A stretch of 27,849 nt of DNA from a virus. Below are positions 8,469-15,289 of the stretch, one piece after another (within the stretch, counting starts at the first letter, position 1; each line of letters begins with the position of its first letter). The position numbers were made by a program, and so were the translations under genes. The notes beneath the pieces are model-generated. The model made no database searches and had not been told where the DNA came from. It saw only the letters and a list, made by a program, of their open reading frames with translations. The DNA is taken from positions 1 through 27,849 of the IMG/VR virus record IMGVR_UViG_3300015265_000015; one strand, written 5' to 3'.

Positions 8469-8982
8469 GTAACTCCGGCAGTTTGTCCGCCAACTTGACG
8501 GCGTCGTTTCGCGCTATGGCGACCTCGCGCTGTACAGCCTCAAGGTGGCGCACTTCGATATCCGGGCATTTGCGTTTGACCTTGGCGTGCACGGTGTCCA
8601 GGGTTGAGCCGAGCATGGCGCTCAACTTGCCCAGGGCGAACACGGCAAAATCGACCGGCACCAGCTTTTTGGCCTTGACCTGATTTCGCATTGCCTGGGC
8701 GTCGGCCTGCTCAGTTGTCAGGCGCAATTTCTGTTGCGCCTGCTTGTACTCAATGAGCGGATCCAGAGGATTGCCGTCATCGTCCACAGGTTGATCTTTC
8801 GCGCCTTGATGCTGGAGACGATTGGCCAACACCGATTTGGCGTCATAGAACGCCTCGCGGCCGATCCGCTGAACCGGCTCAACCTTCCATTTATCAAAGG
8901 CCTGAACGGAAATTCCGAGGCTCGCCGCCATGCGTGACTTGTTCAGCCAGCCGGGTTGCTGGGCGATGGACTTCGTAGTCAT
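8428..8982 (-). CDS. Terminase small subunit (Nu1 family)
   Basis: A 184-residue protein starting MTTKSIAQQPGWLNKSRMAA. The N-terminal winged helix ('WLNKSRMAASLGISVQAFDKWK') recognises cos DNA in Nu1-type proteins. A basic/acidic helical centre (about 75-110) is followed by a long helical C-terminus for oligomerisation and large-subunit binding. It precedes and overlaps the large subunit gene, as in lambda. The upstream 187-bp gap holds repeats and palindromes expected for its binding site. Confidence 0.88.
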   Translation of the reverse strand: MTTKSIAQQPGWLNKSRMAASLGISVQAFDKWKVEPVQRIGREAFYDAKSVLANRLQHQGAKDQPVDDDGNPLDPLIEYKQAQQKLRLTTEQADAQAMRNQVKAKKLVPVDFAVFALGKLSAMLGSTLDTVHAKVKRKCPDIEVRHLEAVQREVAIARNDAVKLADKLPELLDEFVDSLDEGAD

Positions 8983-9009
8983 GATCGAAACAACAACCTC
9001 GATTCAAAA

Positions 9010-9169
9010 ATGGGTCATATGTAGCGAAGCAGCGGGGCCCGAATTACCCCCTATGGGGGGTGGGGCCAGAGGGACCCGCTCGATTTCCTGCCGGGCGCCC
9101 CTGTCAAGCGAAAACCGCACGAAAGGTCGTCTTTTTTCGGTATTTTCGACATTTTCGACCTCCTAGCGG
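9010..9169 (-). other. Candidate cos packaging site
   Basis: The gap just upstream of the Nu1-like gene is where lambda-type phages keep cos. It contains nested symmetry. An outer pair, AGCGGGGCCC at 9031-9040 and GGGACCCGCT near 9075-9084, encloses an inner ACCCCCTATGGGGGGT. Further upstream, the minus strand carries GTCGAAAAT twice in tandem and then ACCGAAAAA (about 9138-9165), which could be cosB-like terminase contacts. The arrangement (repeats plus a GC-rich symmetric element) is what is seen. Assigning cleavage and binding roles is inference; the exact nick position cannot be read from sequence alone. Confidence 0.5.
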
Positions 9170-9910
9170 TCAGGGCTTGGCCGTCGCCTTGGCATAGGCG
9201 AAGGCATCGGCGAATTCGACCGGATAGCCGGCCTTGACGATGTTCTCGGCGATCTTGAAGAACGGGAAAATGGTGCGGTAATGCGGCGCCGAGCTACTGA
9301 AGACAAAGACAGGCCGGACTGCATCGCCCGCCGCCATCGTCTTGCGCTCCCACACCCCACGCGCGCCGTCGACATCACCCGAAAAGAAGCGATGGGCATT
9401 GCCCTTGCGCTTGCTTCGGGCGCTACCACTGGCGTTCGCCTGATAACCGAGCCCCGTCTCGGCCGCGCCCAAGCCCGACAGGATCTTGGTCATGGTGCCG
9501 CGCGAGACGTTGCCGTATTGGTTCATGAACGGCGCGGTCGGCACGGCGAACTCATTGGCCTGCATCACACCGCGCGCAATCAGCGCTTTCTCGAAACGCT
9601 TGTGAGGCCGTAGCCCGCCGCTTACCGCTTGCTGTAGGTAGGTATCCGCCGGGATGCCCGACGCCCATGAATCCTTGAAATAGACCTCGGCCGCCTTCCC
9701 CTTGGTCGCCATCTTGACGAACAGGCTATTGAGCGTGGTCGGGGTCGGCCGATCGAGGCGATCTTTCATCACCTTGATGGTGCCCTTCTTGACCCGCTGG
9801 GCCAGCCGGGTCGCCGTCAGCATCAGCACAAACGGCAAATGCTTGTGCTCCAGCTCCCGCATGCCCGCCGTGATCGGCGCCGCGTCTAACGACAGATCCA
9901 GCTTGAACAT
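9170..9910 (-). CDS. Phage structural protein, possibly minor tail protein Z-like
   Basis: A 246-residue basic protein (MFKLDLSLDAAPITAGMREL) with a good ribosome site (AGGGGG, four bases from ATG). The pattern 'LPFVLMLTATRLAQRVKKGTIKVMKDRLDRPTPTTLNSLFVK' and the Gly/Ser-rich 'GLGYQANASGSARSKRKGN' are reminiscent of lambda gpZ or neck proteins. It contains no transmembrane segment or catalytic motif. It lies upstream of cos and the terminase genes rather than with the tail genes, an unusual place for a tail protein. The function is uncertain. Confidence 0.5.
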   Translation of the reverse strand: MFKLDLSLDAAPITAGMRELEHKHLPFVLMLTATRLAQRVKKGTIKVMKDRLDRPTPTTLNSLFVKMATKGKAAEVYFKDSWASGIPADTYLQQAVSGGLRPHKRFEKALIARGVMQANEFAVPTAPFMNQYGNVSRGTMTKILSGLGAAETGLGYQANASGSARSKRKGNAHRFFSGDVDGARGVWERKTMAAGDAVRPVFVFSSSAPHYRTIFPFFKIAENIVKAGYPVEFADAFAYAKATAKP

Positions 9911-9934
9911 GCGACCCCCTTAAAGGCGCGCCGC

Positions 9935-10273
9935 TTAACCTAGCGGCCTCACAAACTGGTCATAAGCCATCAACCCAGCATTGACGACCAGGGCACCAAA
10001 CATCAGCCAATCAAGAGCGCTCCAGCGCGGTCGAAAAGCAGTCACAACGGCGCCCAGCACCGGCTCAAGCGTTGGCGGTGGACAAAGCGCCGGGTCTTCA
10101 ATCACCTGAATGCCGCTACCGGGCGCGGTGAAATAGACAAAGCTTTTGAACTGAGCCTTGAACACACCATTCGACAGAAGGCGAATCCCGCCATTGCGAA
10201 ACAGCACCGTGTCGGCCTCAACCAAGATCACGCCTTCGTCAACCGTACAAACGCGAAAAGCTGTCTCACTCAT
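9935..10273 (-). CDS. Small protein with C-terminal membrane anchor
   Basis: A 112-residue protein (MSETAFRVCTVDEGVILVEA). Residues 1-80 look globular and beta-rich. A single hydrophobic segment, 'WLMFGALVVNAGLMAY', lies near the C-terminus with only a short tail after it. It is the third in a run holin, small membrane protein, this gene, and its start lies inside the end of the preceding gene. It may belong to the lysis or late membrane module, but I recognise no family. Confidence 0.65.
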   Translation of the reverse strand: MSETAFRVCTVDEGVILVEADTVLFRNGGIRLLSNGVFKAQFKSFVYFTAPGSGIQVIEDPALCPPPTLEPVLGAVVTAFRPRWSALDWLMFGALVVNAGLMAYDQFVRPLG

Positions 10274-10397
10274 AAATCACCTCGTTATGCGTAACGGCCG
10301 GCGCCTGACAGGCTTCCGACTCTCGACAATCCACATGGGCCGTGAAGGCATAAGCCAGCACGACCACCAACAGCGTCACCAACGGGTTACGCCTCAC
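10266..10397 (-). CDS. Very small secreted or membrane protein after the holin
   Basis: Forty-three codons from GTG 10397, which overlaps the holin stop (GTGA), to a TGA at 10266-10268 that overlaps the next gene's start. The product begins VRRNPLVTLLVVVLAYAFTA, a positively charged end followed by a hydrophobic stretch, then a short tail with two Cys (DCRESEAC). The design suits a signal-anchored micro-protein. Tight coupling on both sides argues it is real. It could act in lysis control, but no function is established. Confidence 0.6.
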   Translation of the reverse strand: MRRNPLVTLLVVVLAYAFTAHVDCRESEACQAPAVTHNEVIYE

Positions 10398-10720
10398 AGC
10401 GAATCCGCCTTTTTCTCAGCCCAGCGGCGGCCGAGCTGGCGAACCTGCTCGACGCCCAGGACACCGACAACACCGGCGACCGCATAAGACAGCCCGCCAC
10501 CCATGCCGAACTTCTCGGCGCCGATACCGACCAGGAACACCAGCACACCGCCCAGCGCGGCCTCGATCAACTGACGATCCCAACGCGGCTCTTTGTCGTC
10601 GTAAAGGATCCGCAGATAGCTCAGACCGAAGGCCAGCAGCCCGGCCAAGCCGTGTTCCTTGAGTGCAGCGGCAACAATGACCCAGAAAGTCGGGTCTTTT
10701 TCTGGGGGCATGTTTGGCAT
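10394..10720 (-). CDS. Holin, lambda S family
   Basis: A 108-residue class I holin. It aligns by eye with lambda S over the whole length: N-terminal PEK motif, 'LAGLLAFGLSYLR' (first membrane helix), 'LIEAALGGVLVFLVGIGAEK' (second), 'SYAVAGVVGVLG' (third) and a charged tail 'RRWAEKKADSL'. It would form holes in the inner membrane at lysis time. Two candidate starts, Met1 and Met4 (MPNMPPEKD), recall the dual start of lambda S (MKMPEKHD). GGGAG lies nine bases upstream of Met1. It opens the late operon and is far from the endolysin and spanin genes at 26.4-27.6 kb. Confidence 0.85.
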   Translation of the reverse strand: MPNMPPEKDPTFWVIVAAALKEHGLAGLLAFGLSYLRILYDDKEPRWDRQLIEAALGGVLVFLVGIGAEKFGMGGGLSYAVAGVVGVLGVEQVRQLGRRWAEKKADSL

Positions 10721-10753
10721 CTCGTTTGTCTCCCGAAAGCCGGGGAATGGGCA

Positions 10754-10786
10754 TAAAAAAACCCCCGACCTGTGAGGGCCGGGGGC
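10754..10786 (-). terminator. Strong terminator upstream of the holin
   Basis: On the minus strand GCCCCCGGCCC pairs with GGTCGGGGG around a short loop, followed by seven T. It lies between the 11377 gene/candidate late promoter and the holin. A Q-type antiterminator made from the early operon would be needed to pass it, matching lambda logic. Confidence 0.8.
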
Positions 10787-10863
10787 AAAAGGGAGTTCGC
10801 TGATAGGGTCGAGGCGTCCGCAAAAACACCACGATGGAGCAAAGAGTAGGGGAAAAGCTCACG

Positions 10864-10920
10864 CCTGTAAACACGTTACCTGTAAAAAACATTAATCCTG
10901 TTAAACCGAAATACTGTCAA
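10864..10920 (-). promoter_or_regulatory. Candidate late promoter with CCTGT repeats
   Basis: On the minus strand a perfect TTGACA (10915-10920) is followed after 18 bases by ATTAAT (10891-10896). Transcription would run into the terminator at 10754-10786 and then the holin and packaging genes. The plus strand shows three CCTGT(T)AAA copies starting at 10864, 10879 and 10897, which could bind a regulator. The -10 match is only moderate, so the promoter call is tentative. Confidence 0.5.
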
Positions 10921-10942
10921 CCCTGCGTTTTTTGCTCGGGCC

Positions 10943-11377
10943 TCACAGCTCCAGGGCGATCTCCGATCGCGCCAAAAGGCACCGCGCCTCACGACCCCAA
11001 ACCCCACCGCAGCCCCGTGGCAGTGGCTTTTGACAGTTTTTGCACGATCGTCCCGCTAACTTGCCGAGTTGTTCTTGCAGCAGTCGGTTGTCATTTCGCA
11101 GCAGGGTCAAAAGATACTCGGTTGCGGTATAGGCAACGCCCTGAGAGCCCCGCGCCTTGCGGCCTTCAGCCAAAAAGGCCTGTTCCGCCGGGCCCAGTTT
11201 CAGCTCGATCACCTCAACCCCGGCCGCTTTTTCGCGTTCGCGCTGGTCCTTTTTGCGCTTGGCCTCAGGACTCAGCGCGTTTTCGTCAGCGTTGTGACCG
11301 GTCACAGGCCACGGCACCGGAATTTCAACCCGCCCATGATTCATGCCGTCCCCGGTAATTTTTGCCGCGTCGCTCAT
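10943..11377 (-). CDS. Unrecognised phage protein with a C-terminal Cys motif
   Basis: A 144-residue charged protein (MSDAAKITGDGMNHGRVEIP). The middle ('AKRKKDQREREKAAGVEVIELKL') is a strongly charged helix. Residues about 85-108 ('TEYLLTLLRNDNRLLQEQLG') suggest a coiled coil, and 'CKNCQKPLPRGC' near the end could bind zinc. An AGAGGA ribosome site lies upstream, and an AT-rich stretch with a TATAAG separates it from the integrase stop. It is the last gene before the late promoter region. A DNA-binding or regulatory role is possible but unproven. Confidence 0.65.
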   Translation of the reverse strand: MSDAAKITGDGMNHGRVEIPVPWPVTGHNADENALSPEAKRKKDQREREKAAGVEVIELKLGPAEQAFLAEGRKARGSQGVAYTATEYLLTLLRNDNRLLQEQLGKLAGRSCKNCQKPLPRGCGGVWGREARCLLARSEIALEL

Positions 11378-11417
11378 ATTTAAAATCCTCTTATATGATT
11401 AATTTTGGTTTTGGGCG

Positions 11418-12683
11418 CTAGACCAGCCAGCCCGCCGGGTCCACGGCAGCGGGCTTAACCGCGCGTCTTGCTCCTGTCTTGTCCTGCAACGCGTCAAAAC
11501 CCTGCGCATCGAGCCAGCCGTGCCAGCGCTCCAGGGCGTTGCGCTTGACCTGCTCGCCCATCGCCTGGAAGTAGGTGCGCTCCAGATCGGTCGTGGCATG
11601 GTTGAGCAGCAGCTTGCCCACCAGCGGATCGACGCCCAGGTTGGCCCATATAGAAGGCGCGAGTTTGCGCAGGTCGTGACTGGTCCACTCGCCGGCACCG
11701 TAACGAGTGAACACGGCAAAGGCCTGACTGCGGGACATCGGCCGGCCCGGATGCGCAGTGGACGGAAACAGATAGGCCCCGGCATACCCCCGGGCCTTTT
11801 GGTTGTCTCGGTAACGCTCCAGAAAGGCCACGGCTTGCGGGGTCAGCGGTAACAGGTGGTCGCGCTTGGATTTGGTGTCAGCACCGGGCACGAACCACTC
11901 CCCCGCGTCCAGGTGGATGTTTTTCCACTTGGCCAAGCGGGTTTCAGTGATGCGGGTCGCATGGGTCAGCATCAGCACCATCAGGGCCACCCCGGCCGGA
12001 TCGGTGACGAAGGTTTCGGCCCACACGGCCAGCAGATCGACCACGGCGACATGCCGCAAACGCGCACCCTTGGGGCGGATCTTGGCCTTGGTGAAGTTAC
12101 CGAAGGTCACCCCGGCCATCGGGTTAACGGTGATCTTCTTGAGGGTCCATGCCCGGTTAAACACCACCTTGAGCACGTCCAACGCCGATTTGACGTAGCC
12201 CAGGCTGTACTCTTCCTGCATGTGCCAAATCAGGTGCCGGTCCAAGGTGTCGGGGTTGAGTTTGTTCAGGTGCAAGTCGCCCAGGGCGGGCACCAACTGG
12301 CGGTTGATCAGCGACATCGAGGACGCGCGGCGCTCGCTGGATAACGCCCGGTCCGCCTTCAGCCGCTCGACGTACCAGGCCAGCACCTGGCCCACCCGCT
12401 CCCAGCCATCCACGGTGGCCGGCGCCTTCGGATCCGCCAGCCAGCGGGCCAGCACCCCGGGCACGCTGTCGATCATCAGGCGGGCCGGCACGTCGGGCCA
12501 ATTGGCGGCCTTTCTCCAGATGTCGCCCTTGTCATGCCGGACAATGTGCCAACTGCCTTTAGTGCGGTCGTTACGGTAACGAAAGCGCAGCGGGTGACGC
12601 GGGTCGTTCAGTTCATCAACGGTCGGATCGTCGGCATATCGCTTAATGACCGAGTCGGACAGGGAGACGTTAAGTGTTGCCAT
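11418..12683 (-). CDS. int: Tyrosine recombinase / phage integrase
   Basis: A 421-residue site-specific recombinase. The catalytic set looks complete: Arg in 'HATRITETRLAKW', Lys in 'TKSKRDHLLPL', His-x-x-Arg in 'SHDLRKLAPSIW', His in 'LLLNHATTDLERTYF' and the nucleophile Tyr in that same segment. The N-terminal arm-binding and core-binding domains are present (SAM-like 'ERLKADRALSSERRASSM'). ATG 12683 is chosen over 12707 because GAGG lies eight bases upstream. It would integrate or excise the phage, or resolve multimers of the plasmid form. No tRNA-like attP was recognised next to it. Confidence 0.93.
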   Translation of the reverse strand: MATLNVSLSDSVIKRYADDPTVDELNDPRHPLRFRYRNDRTKGSWHIVRHDKGDIWRKAANWPDVPARLMIDSVPGVLARWLADPKAPATVDGWERVGQVLAWYVERLKADRALSSERRASSMSLINRQLVPALGDLHLNKLNPDTLDRHLIWHMQEEYSLGYVKSALDVLKVVFNRAWTLKKITVNPMAGVTFGNFTKAKIRPKGARLRHVAVVDLLAVWAETFVTDPAGVALMVLMLTHATRITETRLAKWKNIHLDAGEWFVPGADTKSKRDHLLPLTPQAVAFLERYRDNQKARGYAGAYLFPSTAHPGRPMSRSQAFAVFTRYGAGEWTSHDLRKLAPSIWANLGVDPLVGKLLLNHATTDLERTYFQAMGEQVKRNALERWHGWLDAQGFDALQDKTGARRAVKPAAVDPAGWLV

Positions 12684-12801
12684 GGTGCAAGCCTCGGTGA
12701 TGCCCACGGCTAGGCCGGCGGGCGGCGTTGTCTTTCTTCAGGCAAAGCGAAGCCCTGACGCGCAAGGCGCCGGGGTCGCTAAGGAATGCTTTTGCTAGGG
12801 A

Positions 12802-13185
12802 TTAAACGGCTTGAGGCAGGTGTTTCGGGGGCGCGAAGGGGATCGGCGCACCGCAGGGACAGCGGATGTCGTCACCCATCACCGACACACAAAAGCCCGC
12901 GCCATAGCAGTCAATGCACGGCGCCCCGGTCTGCCACCACGTCGCCGCGTTACGAGTCAGGGGCTTGGCGAACATCAGGCAATGCGCCCCGGGCGCGTCC
13001 CAGCCGCCGACAAAGCCGAAGCCGGCCAGATCGCCACCCTCACGCATTCTGGCCCGTTGCAGCGGGTTAAGCGTGGCCGGCAGTGACCCCAGCGCCGTCT
13101 CGACGTGAATCGTAAAACCGAGGGCAGCCCCTACGGCGTAAGGGTTTTCGCCTTTGAAACCAGCAAACAACGGGTGAAAAGTCAT
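12802..13185 (-). CDS. Cys-rich small phage protein
   Basis: A 127-residue protein (MTFHPLFAGFKGENPYAVGA). The second half holds two Cys clusters, 'CIDCYGAGFC' and 'RCPCG', which could bind a metal. A Trp pair (TWWQTG) precedes them. Its ATG overlaps the stop of the Q-like gene by ATGA, so it is the last coupled gene of the early operon before the integrase. I do not recognise the family; a zinc-ribbon-like fold is only suggested. Confidence 0.65.
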   Translation of the reverse strand: MTFHPLFAGFKGENPYAVGAALGFTIHVETALGSLPATLNPLQRARMREGGDLAGFGFVGGWDAPGAHCLMFAKPLTRNAATWWQTGAPCIDCYGAGFCVSVMGDDIRCPCGAPIPFAPPKHLPQAV

Positions 13186-13601
13186 TGAGCCCCCAACTGA
13201 GTCTCGATAGTGTCGCGCGCCTCGGACAGCCGGCGCTTATAGGTGGCAAAACTGATCCCCAACGCGGCGGCCTTTTCAAACTGGCCAATGCTTCGGGGGT
13301 CGTAATTCTCGATACCTCGGCGCTGCGCGACCCGCCACCACCCGGCGTCATACTCCAGGCGCAACACGTCGGCACACAGGGGGGCGGTCACGGCCATGGC
13401 CACCACCAGGGACTCAATGGCCGCCTCCAGGCTGTCGGCCGGCTCACTGGAACCGCCCGAGCCACCAAAGAAAATCTCGCCCTTGTTGTCGATCAGCTTG
13501 GCCAGCATGGTGCGCCCGGCGCTGATCACCCCGCCGGCGTCGCACCACTGAGCCCACAGCTCATAGCCGGCGGCCATCTGCTTACGTCCTCGCCTTGCCA
13601 T
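13182..13601 (-). CDS. Antitermination protein Q-like
   Basis: A 139-residue protein starting MARRGRKQMAAGYELWAQWC. The C-terminal 'SIGQFEKAAALGISFATYKRRLSEARDTIETQL' is a sigma-region-4-like helix-turn-helix found in phage Q-type late regulators and other small phage regulators. The centre has 'VLRLEYDAGWWRVAQRRGI'. AGGGGA lies four bases before the ATG. As the penultimate gene of the early operon, ahead of the holin and head genes, it sits where lambdoid Q sits. It would let polymerase pass the terminator before the holin. The Q identity rests on HTH, size and position. Confidence 0.65.
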   Translation of the reverse strand: MARRGRKQMAAGYELWAQWCDAGGVISAGRTMLAKLIDNKGEIFFGGSGGSSEPADSLEAAIESLVVAMAVTAPLCADVLRLEYDAGWWRVAQRRGIENYDPRSIGQFEKAAALGISFATYKRRLSEARDTIETQLGAQ

Positions 13602-13609
13602 TACATCCC

Positions 13610-13822
13610 CTAGCCGCCGGCTTTAGGCGTCAGCTTGTGGCCTTTCTTGGTGTCGCGGCGACAGGCCGGGAACGTCAAATTACTGAGGCAGACCAGCGAG
13701 CCAAACACCGATTCGGCGCGCTCGCACAACGAACAGCCGCCTTCGCGAATCTGCCGGGCTTCGATGATCTTGGCCGGGTCGCCGTAGGCATAGGCCGGGA
13801 GTGCCCGGCTCAGCTCAGCCAC
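13610..13822 (-). CDS. Small four-cysteine phage protein
   Basis: Seventy residues from GTG 13822, overlapping the preceding stop by eight bases. The start is set by that coupling, since an upstream ATG would lie well inside the previous gene. The sequence has a C-x2-C...C...C arrangement (CSLCERAESVFGSLVCLS, then PACRR), suggesting zinc or Fe-S binding, and a basic tail 'RRDTKKGHKLTPKAGG'. Similar Cys-rich small proteins are common in early operons of Pseudomonas phages. The function is unknown. Confidence 0.65.
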   Translation of the reverse strand: MAELSRALPAYAYGDPAKIIEARQIREGGCSLCERAESVFGSLVCLSNLTFPACRRDTKKGHKLTPKAGG

Positions 13823-14285
13823 GGGCGAGCCGCCGGGTGTTGTGGCGCGCCGCCAGCCCCAAGGCCAGCAGGTACTCGGATAACGCCTCAAGCGGCGCCA
13901 GGACGTGACCGAAACCGTTTTCGCCCAGGGTCACCATGCGATCGGCGCGGCGAATCGGCACCAGGGCCGAAGGCTTGGCCCCGTAGACGTGCCACACCTC
14001 GCCACCGCTTTCGCGCACCACCACCGCTTCTTCCAGGGTCAGGCAATGCACGATCACCAGCCCGCCCGCCACGGGCGGCCGCGCTTCCAGTCCGTCGATG
14101 GCCTGGGCCAGTCGCGTCGCGCGGGCCTTGCCATCGAGCGGCGGCAGCTTCTTCACCGTGGCACCACGGCGCAGCGGCGGATTCATGGCAAAGCCGGCCA
14201 AGCGCGCCTTGCCGGACGTCACAAGGCAATCACTGATACGTTCACGGTCGGCGATTTCACCGCCAGATAAGGCAATCAAAAACAC
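13815..14285 (-). CDS. Unrecognised protein, possible nucleotide-binding fold
   Basis: A 156-residue protein if begun at GTG 14285 (VFLIALSGGEIADRERISDC), where AAGGGGA lies five bases upstream. An earlier GTG at 14306 lacks such a site but is possible. The N-terminal 'FLIALSGGEIADRE' resembles a degenerate P-loop. 'AGGLVIVHCLTLEEAVVVRESGGEVWHVYG' is an alternating beta/alpha stretch as in small kinase-like folds. The true P-loop lysine is missing, so catalysis is doubtful. It lies between the replication-type protein and the Cys protein in the early operon. Confidence 0.55.
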   Translation of the reverse strand: MFLIALSGGEIADRERISDCLVTSGKARLAGFAMNPPLRRGATVKKLPPLDGKARATRLAQAIDGLEARPPVAGGLVIVHCLTLEEAVVVRESGGEVWHVYGAKPSALVPIRRADRMVTLGENGFGHVLAPLEALSEYLLALGLAARHNTRRLARG

Positions 14286-14306
14286 AGCATTCCCCTTGCT
14301 GCGCAC

Positions 14307-14900
14307 TCAAGTGAGCGCGCGAAGTTTGTCGAGGCGAAGGGCCTTCAGATGGTCATGCAAGACAGCCGGGTGGGGTGCCTCGCCGGCTTTTATGGCGCGC
14401 GCGGTGGCGGCCTCCACTTCGTCGACGGTGACGTTAGTCGCACACCAGCGGCGGAATAGTTGACGGGTTGAGGAATCGTTGAGCAGGTACGGCGGGCAGT
14501 TCAGGTCGGACTTGAACCACTCGACCCACTCTTTATCGGTGCTGAATAGCAGCCGCTCGCCCTTGACCTTGGCCGGGGCATCCGCCGGGGCAAAGCGCGC
14601 GACCAGCTCGCCGACCAGCGTCAGGCGCAGCCGGCCGTCTTCGTCGCCGCGATCCAGTACCCGCGCGTGATCGCAGTAGCTCAGGAACTCGCCGGCGTCT
14701 TCCTGATTGCAATGCAGGGCCGCGAGAAAATCGCCCCAGGCGAGAACCGCCGAGGGGGCCGTGCGTGAGCCATCGGCGCGCTCAAGCACCAGCTCGACCA
14801 GCTTCAGCAGCCGGCCAATGCCGAGCAGGCCAAAGCGTTGCTCGACTTTGCGCCCGATCACCATTTCTGACAGGCCAACGGGAAAAATGGCCGCGCTCAT
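14307..14900 (-). CDS. Phage replication-type protein (DUF4373/Lin1244-like N-terminus, tentative)
   Basis: A 197-residue protein (MSAAIFPVGLSEMVIGRKVE). 'VEQRFGLLGIGRLLKLVELVLERADG' resembles the N-terminal winged-helix region of Lin1244/DUF4373 proteins, which are linked to phage replication initiators. The C-terminal half ('WFKSDLNCPPYLLNDSSTRQLFRRW') has no match I know. As the second gene after the Cro/CII-like gene it occupies the position of lambda O. Its start overlaps the upstream stop by ATGA. The call is moderate to low. If right, the element would have both a phage-type and a plasmid-type replication gene. Confidence 0.5.
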   Translation of the reverse strand: MSAAIFPVGLSEMVIGRKVEQRFGLLGIGRLLKLVELVLERADGSRTAPSAVLAWGDFLAALHCNQEDAGEFLSYCDHARVLDRGDEDGRLRLTLVGELVARFAPADAPAKVKGERLLFSTDKEWVEWFKSDLNCPPYLLNDSSTRQLFRRWCATNVTVDEVEAATARAIKAGEAPHPAVLHDHLKALRLDKLRALT

Positions 14901-15160
14901 TCCTTGAAACTCAAGGCTTGGTCGGGCAGCTTGAACTTGGCCGAGCCCTCGACCAGTGCGCGCCAGAACGGGTTATAGATGCCGTTAAAGTCGACCACAC
15001 CACGCGACACCACGACGATATTGAGCGCCGCCCGAAAGGACGGTGGATTCTCAAAACGGCGCCATGAATCGACCGTGCGGCGTTTCTCGTTCAGCAAATT
15101 TGCTGCGACTTGAGACGCACCGAGTGGCGAAAGGCTATCAATCCAGGCGTTCAGTTCCAC
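14897..15160 (-). CDS. Cro/CII-like early DNA-binding protein (tentative)
   Basis: Eighty-seven residues from GTG 15160 (VELNAWIDSLSPLGASQVAA), with CGGA six bases upstream. 'LGASQVAANLLNEKRRTVDSW' is a plausible helix-turn-helix. It is the first gene leftward from the cI regulatory region, divergent from cI, which is the classic position of cro or cII. Its start codon and ribosome site lie inside a 14-bp sequence (15159-15172) repeated exactly beyond the other end of cI. The length is in the Cro/CII range. Confidence 0.6.
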   Translation of the reverse strand: MELNAWIDSLSPLGASQVAANLLNEKRRTVDSWRRFENPPSFRAALNIVVVSRGVVDFNGIYNPFWRALVEGSAKFKLPDQALSFKE

Positions 15161-15175
15161 AGCAATTCCGTTTTT

Positions 15176-15257
15176 AACAGATATGCTGTTTATCGTGGAC
15201 GACGACAAACCCAAACACAAGTTCTTTTTAGTGTTTTTTACACTTTGAATGTATATT
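15176..15257. promoter_or_regulatory. cI / early operon control region
   Basis: The gap between the divergent early gene and cI holds an AACAG-N5-CTGTT inverted repeat at 15176-15190 next to the early gene. It also holds AGTGT-N5-ACACT (15230-15244), overlapping a TTTACACTT..AATGTA element (15237-15253). TATATT at 15252-15257 is a good -10 for cI, and the element overlaps it, so cI is probably autoregulated. On the minus strand TTGTCG-17-CATATC could be the early promoter over the first repeat. The -35 elements are weak. Confidence 0.55.
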
Positions 15258-15289
15258 CAGTGCCTGGAATGATTCCTACAGAGACGCCC

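Noticed and set aside
8402-8470. Misplaced terminase start as evidence of a frameshift between the terminase genes
   Set aside because: The roughly 40-base overlap of the small and large subunit genes is normal for this family; both proteins are complete.
7689-8498. Plus-strand open frame of 269 codons
   Set aside because: It is antisense to the terminase large subunit, whose ATPase motifs are certain.
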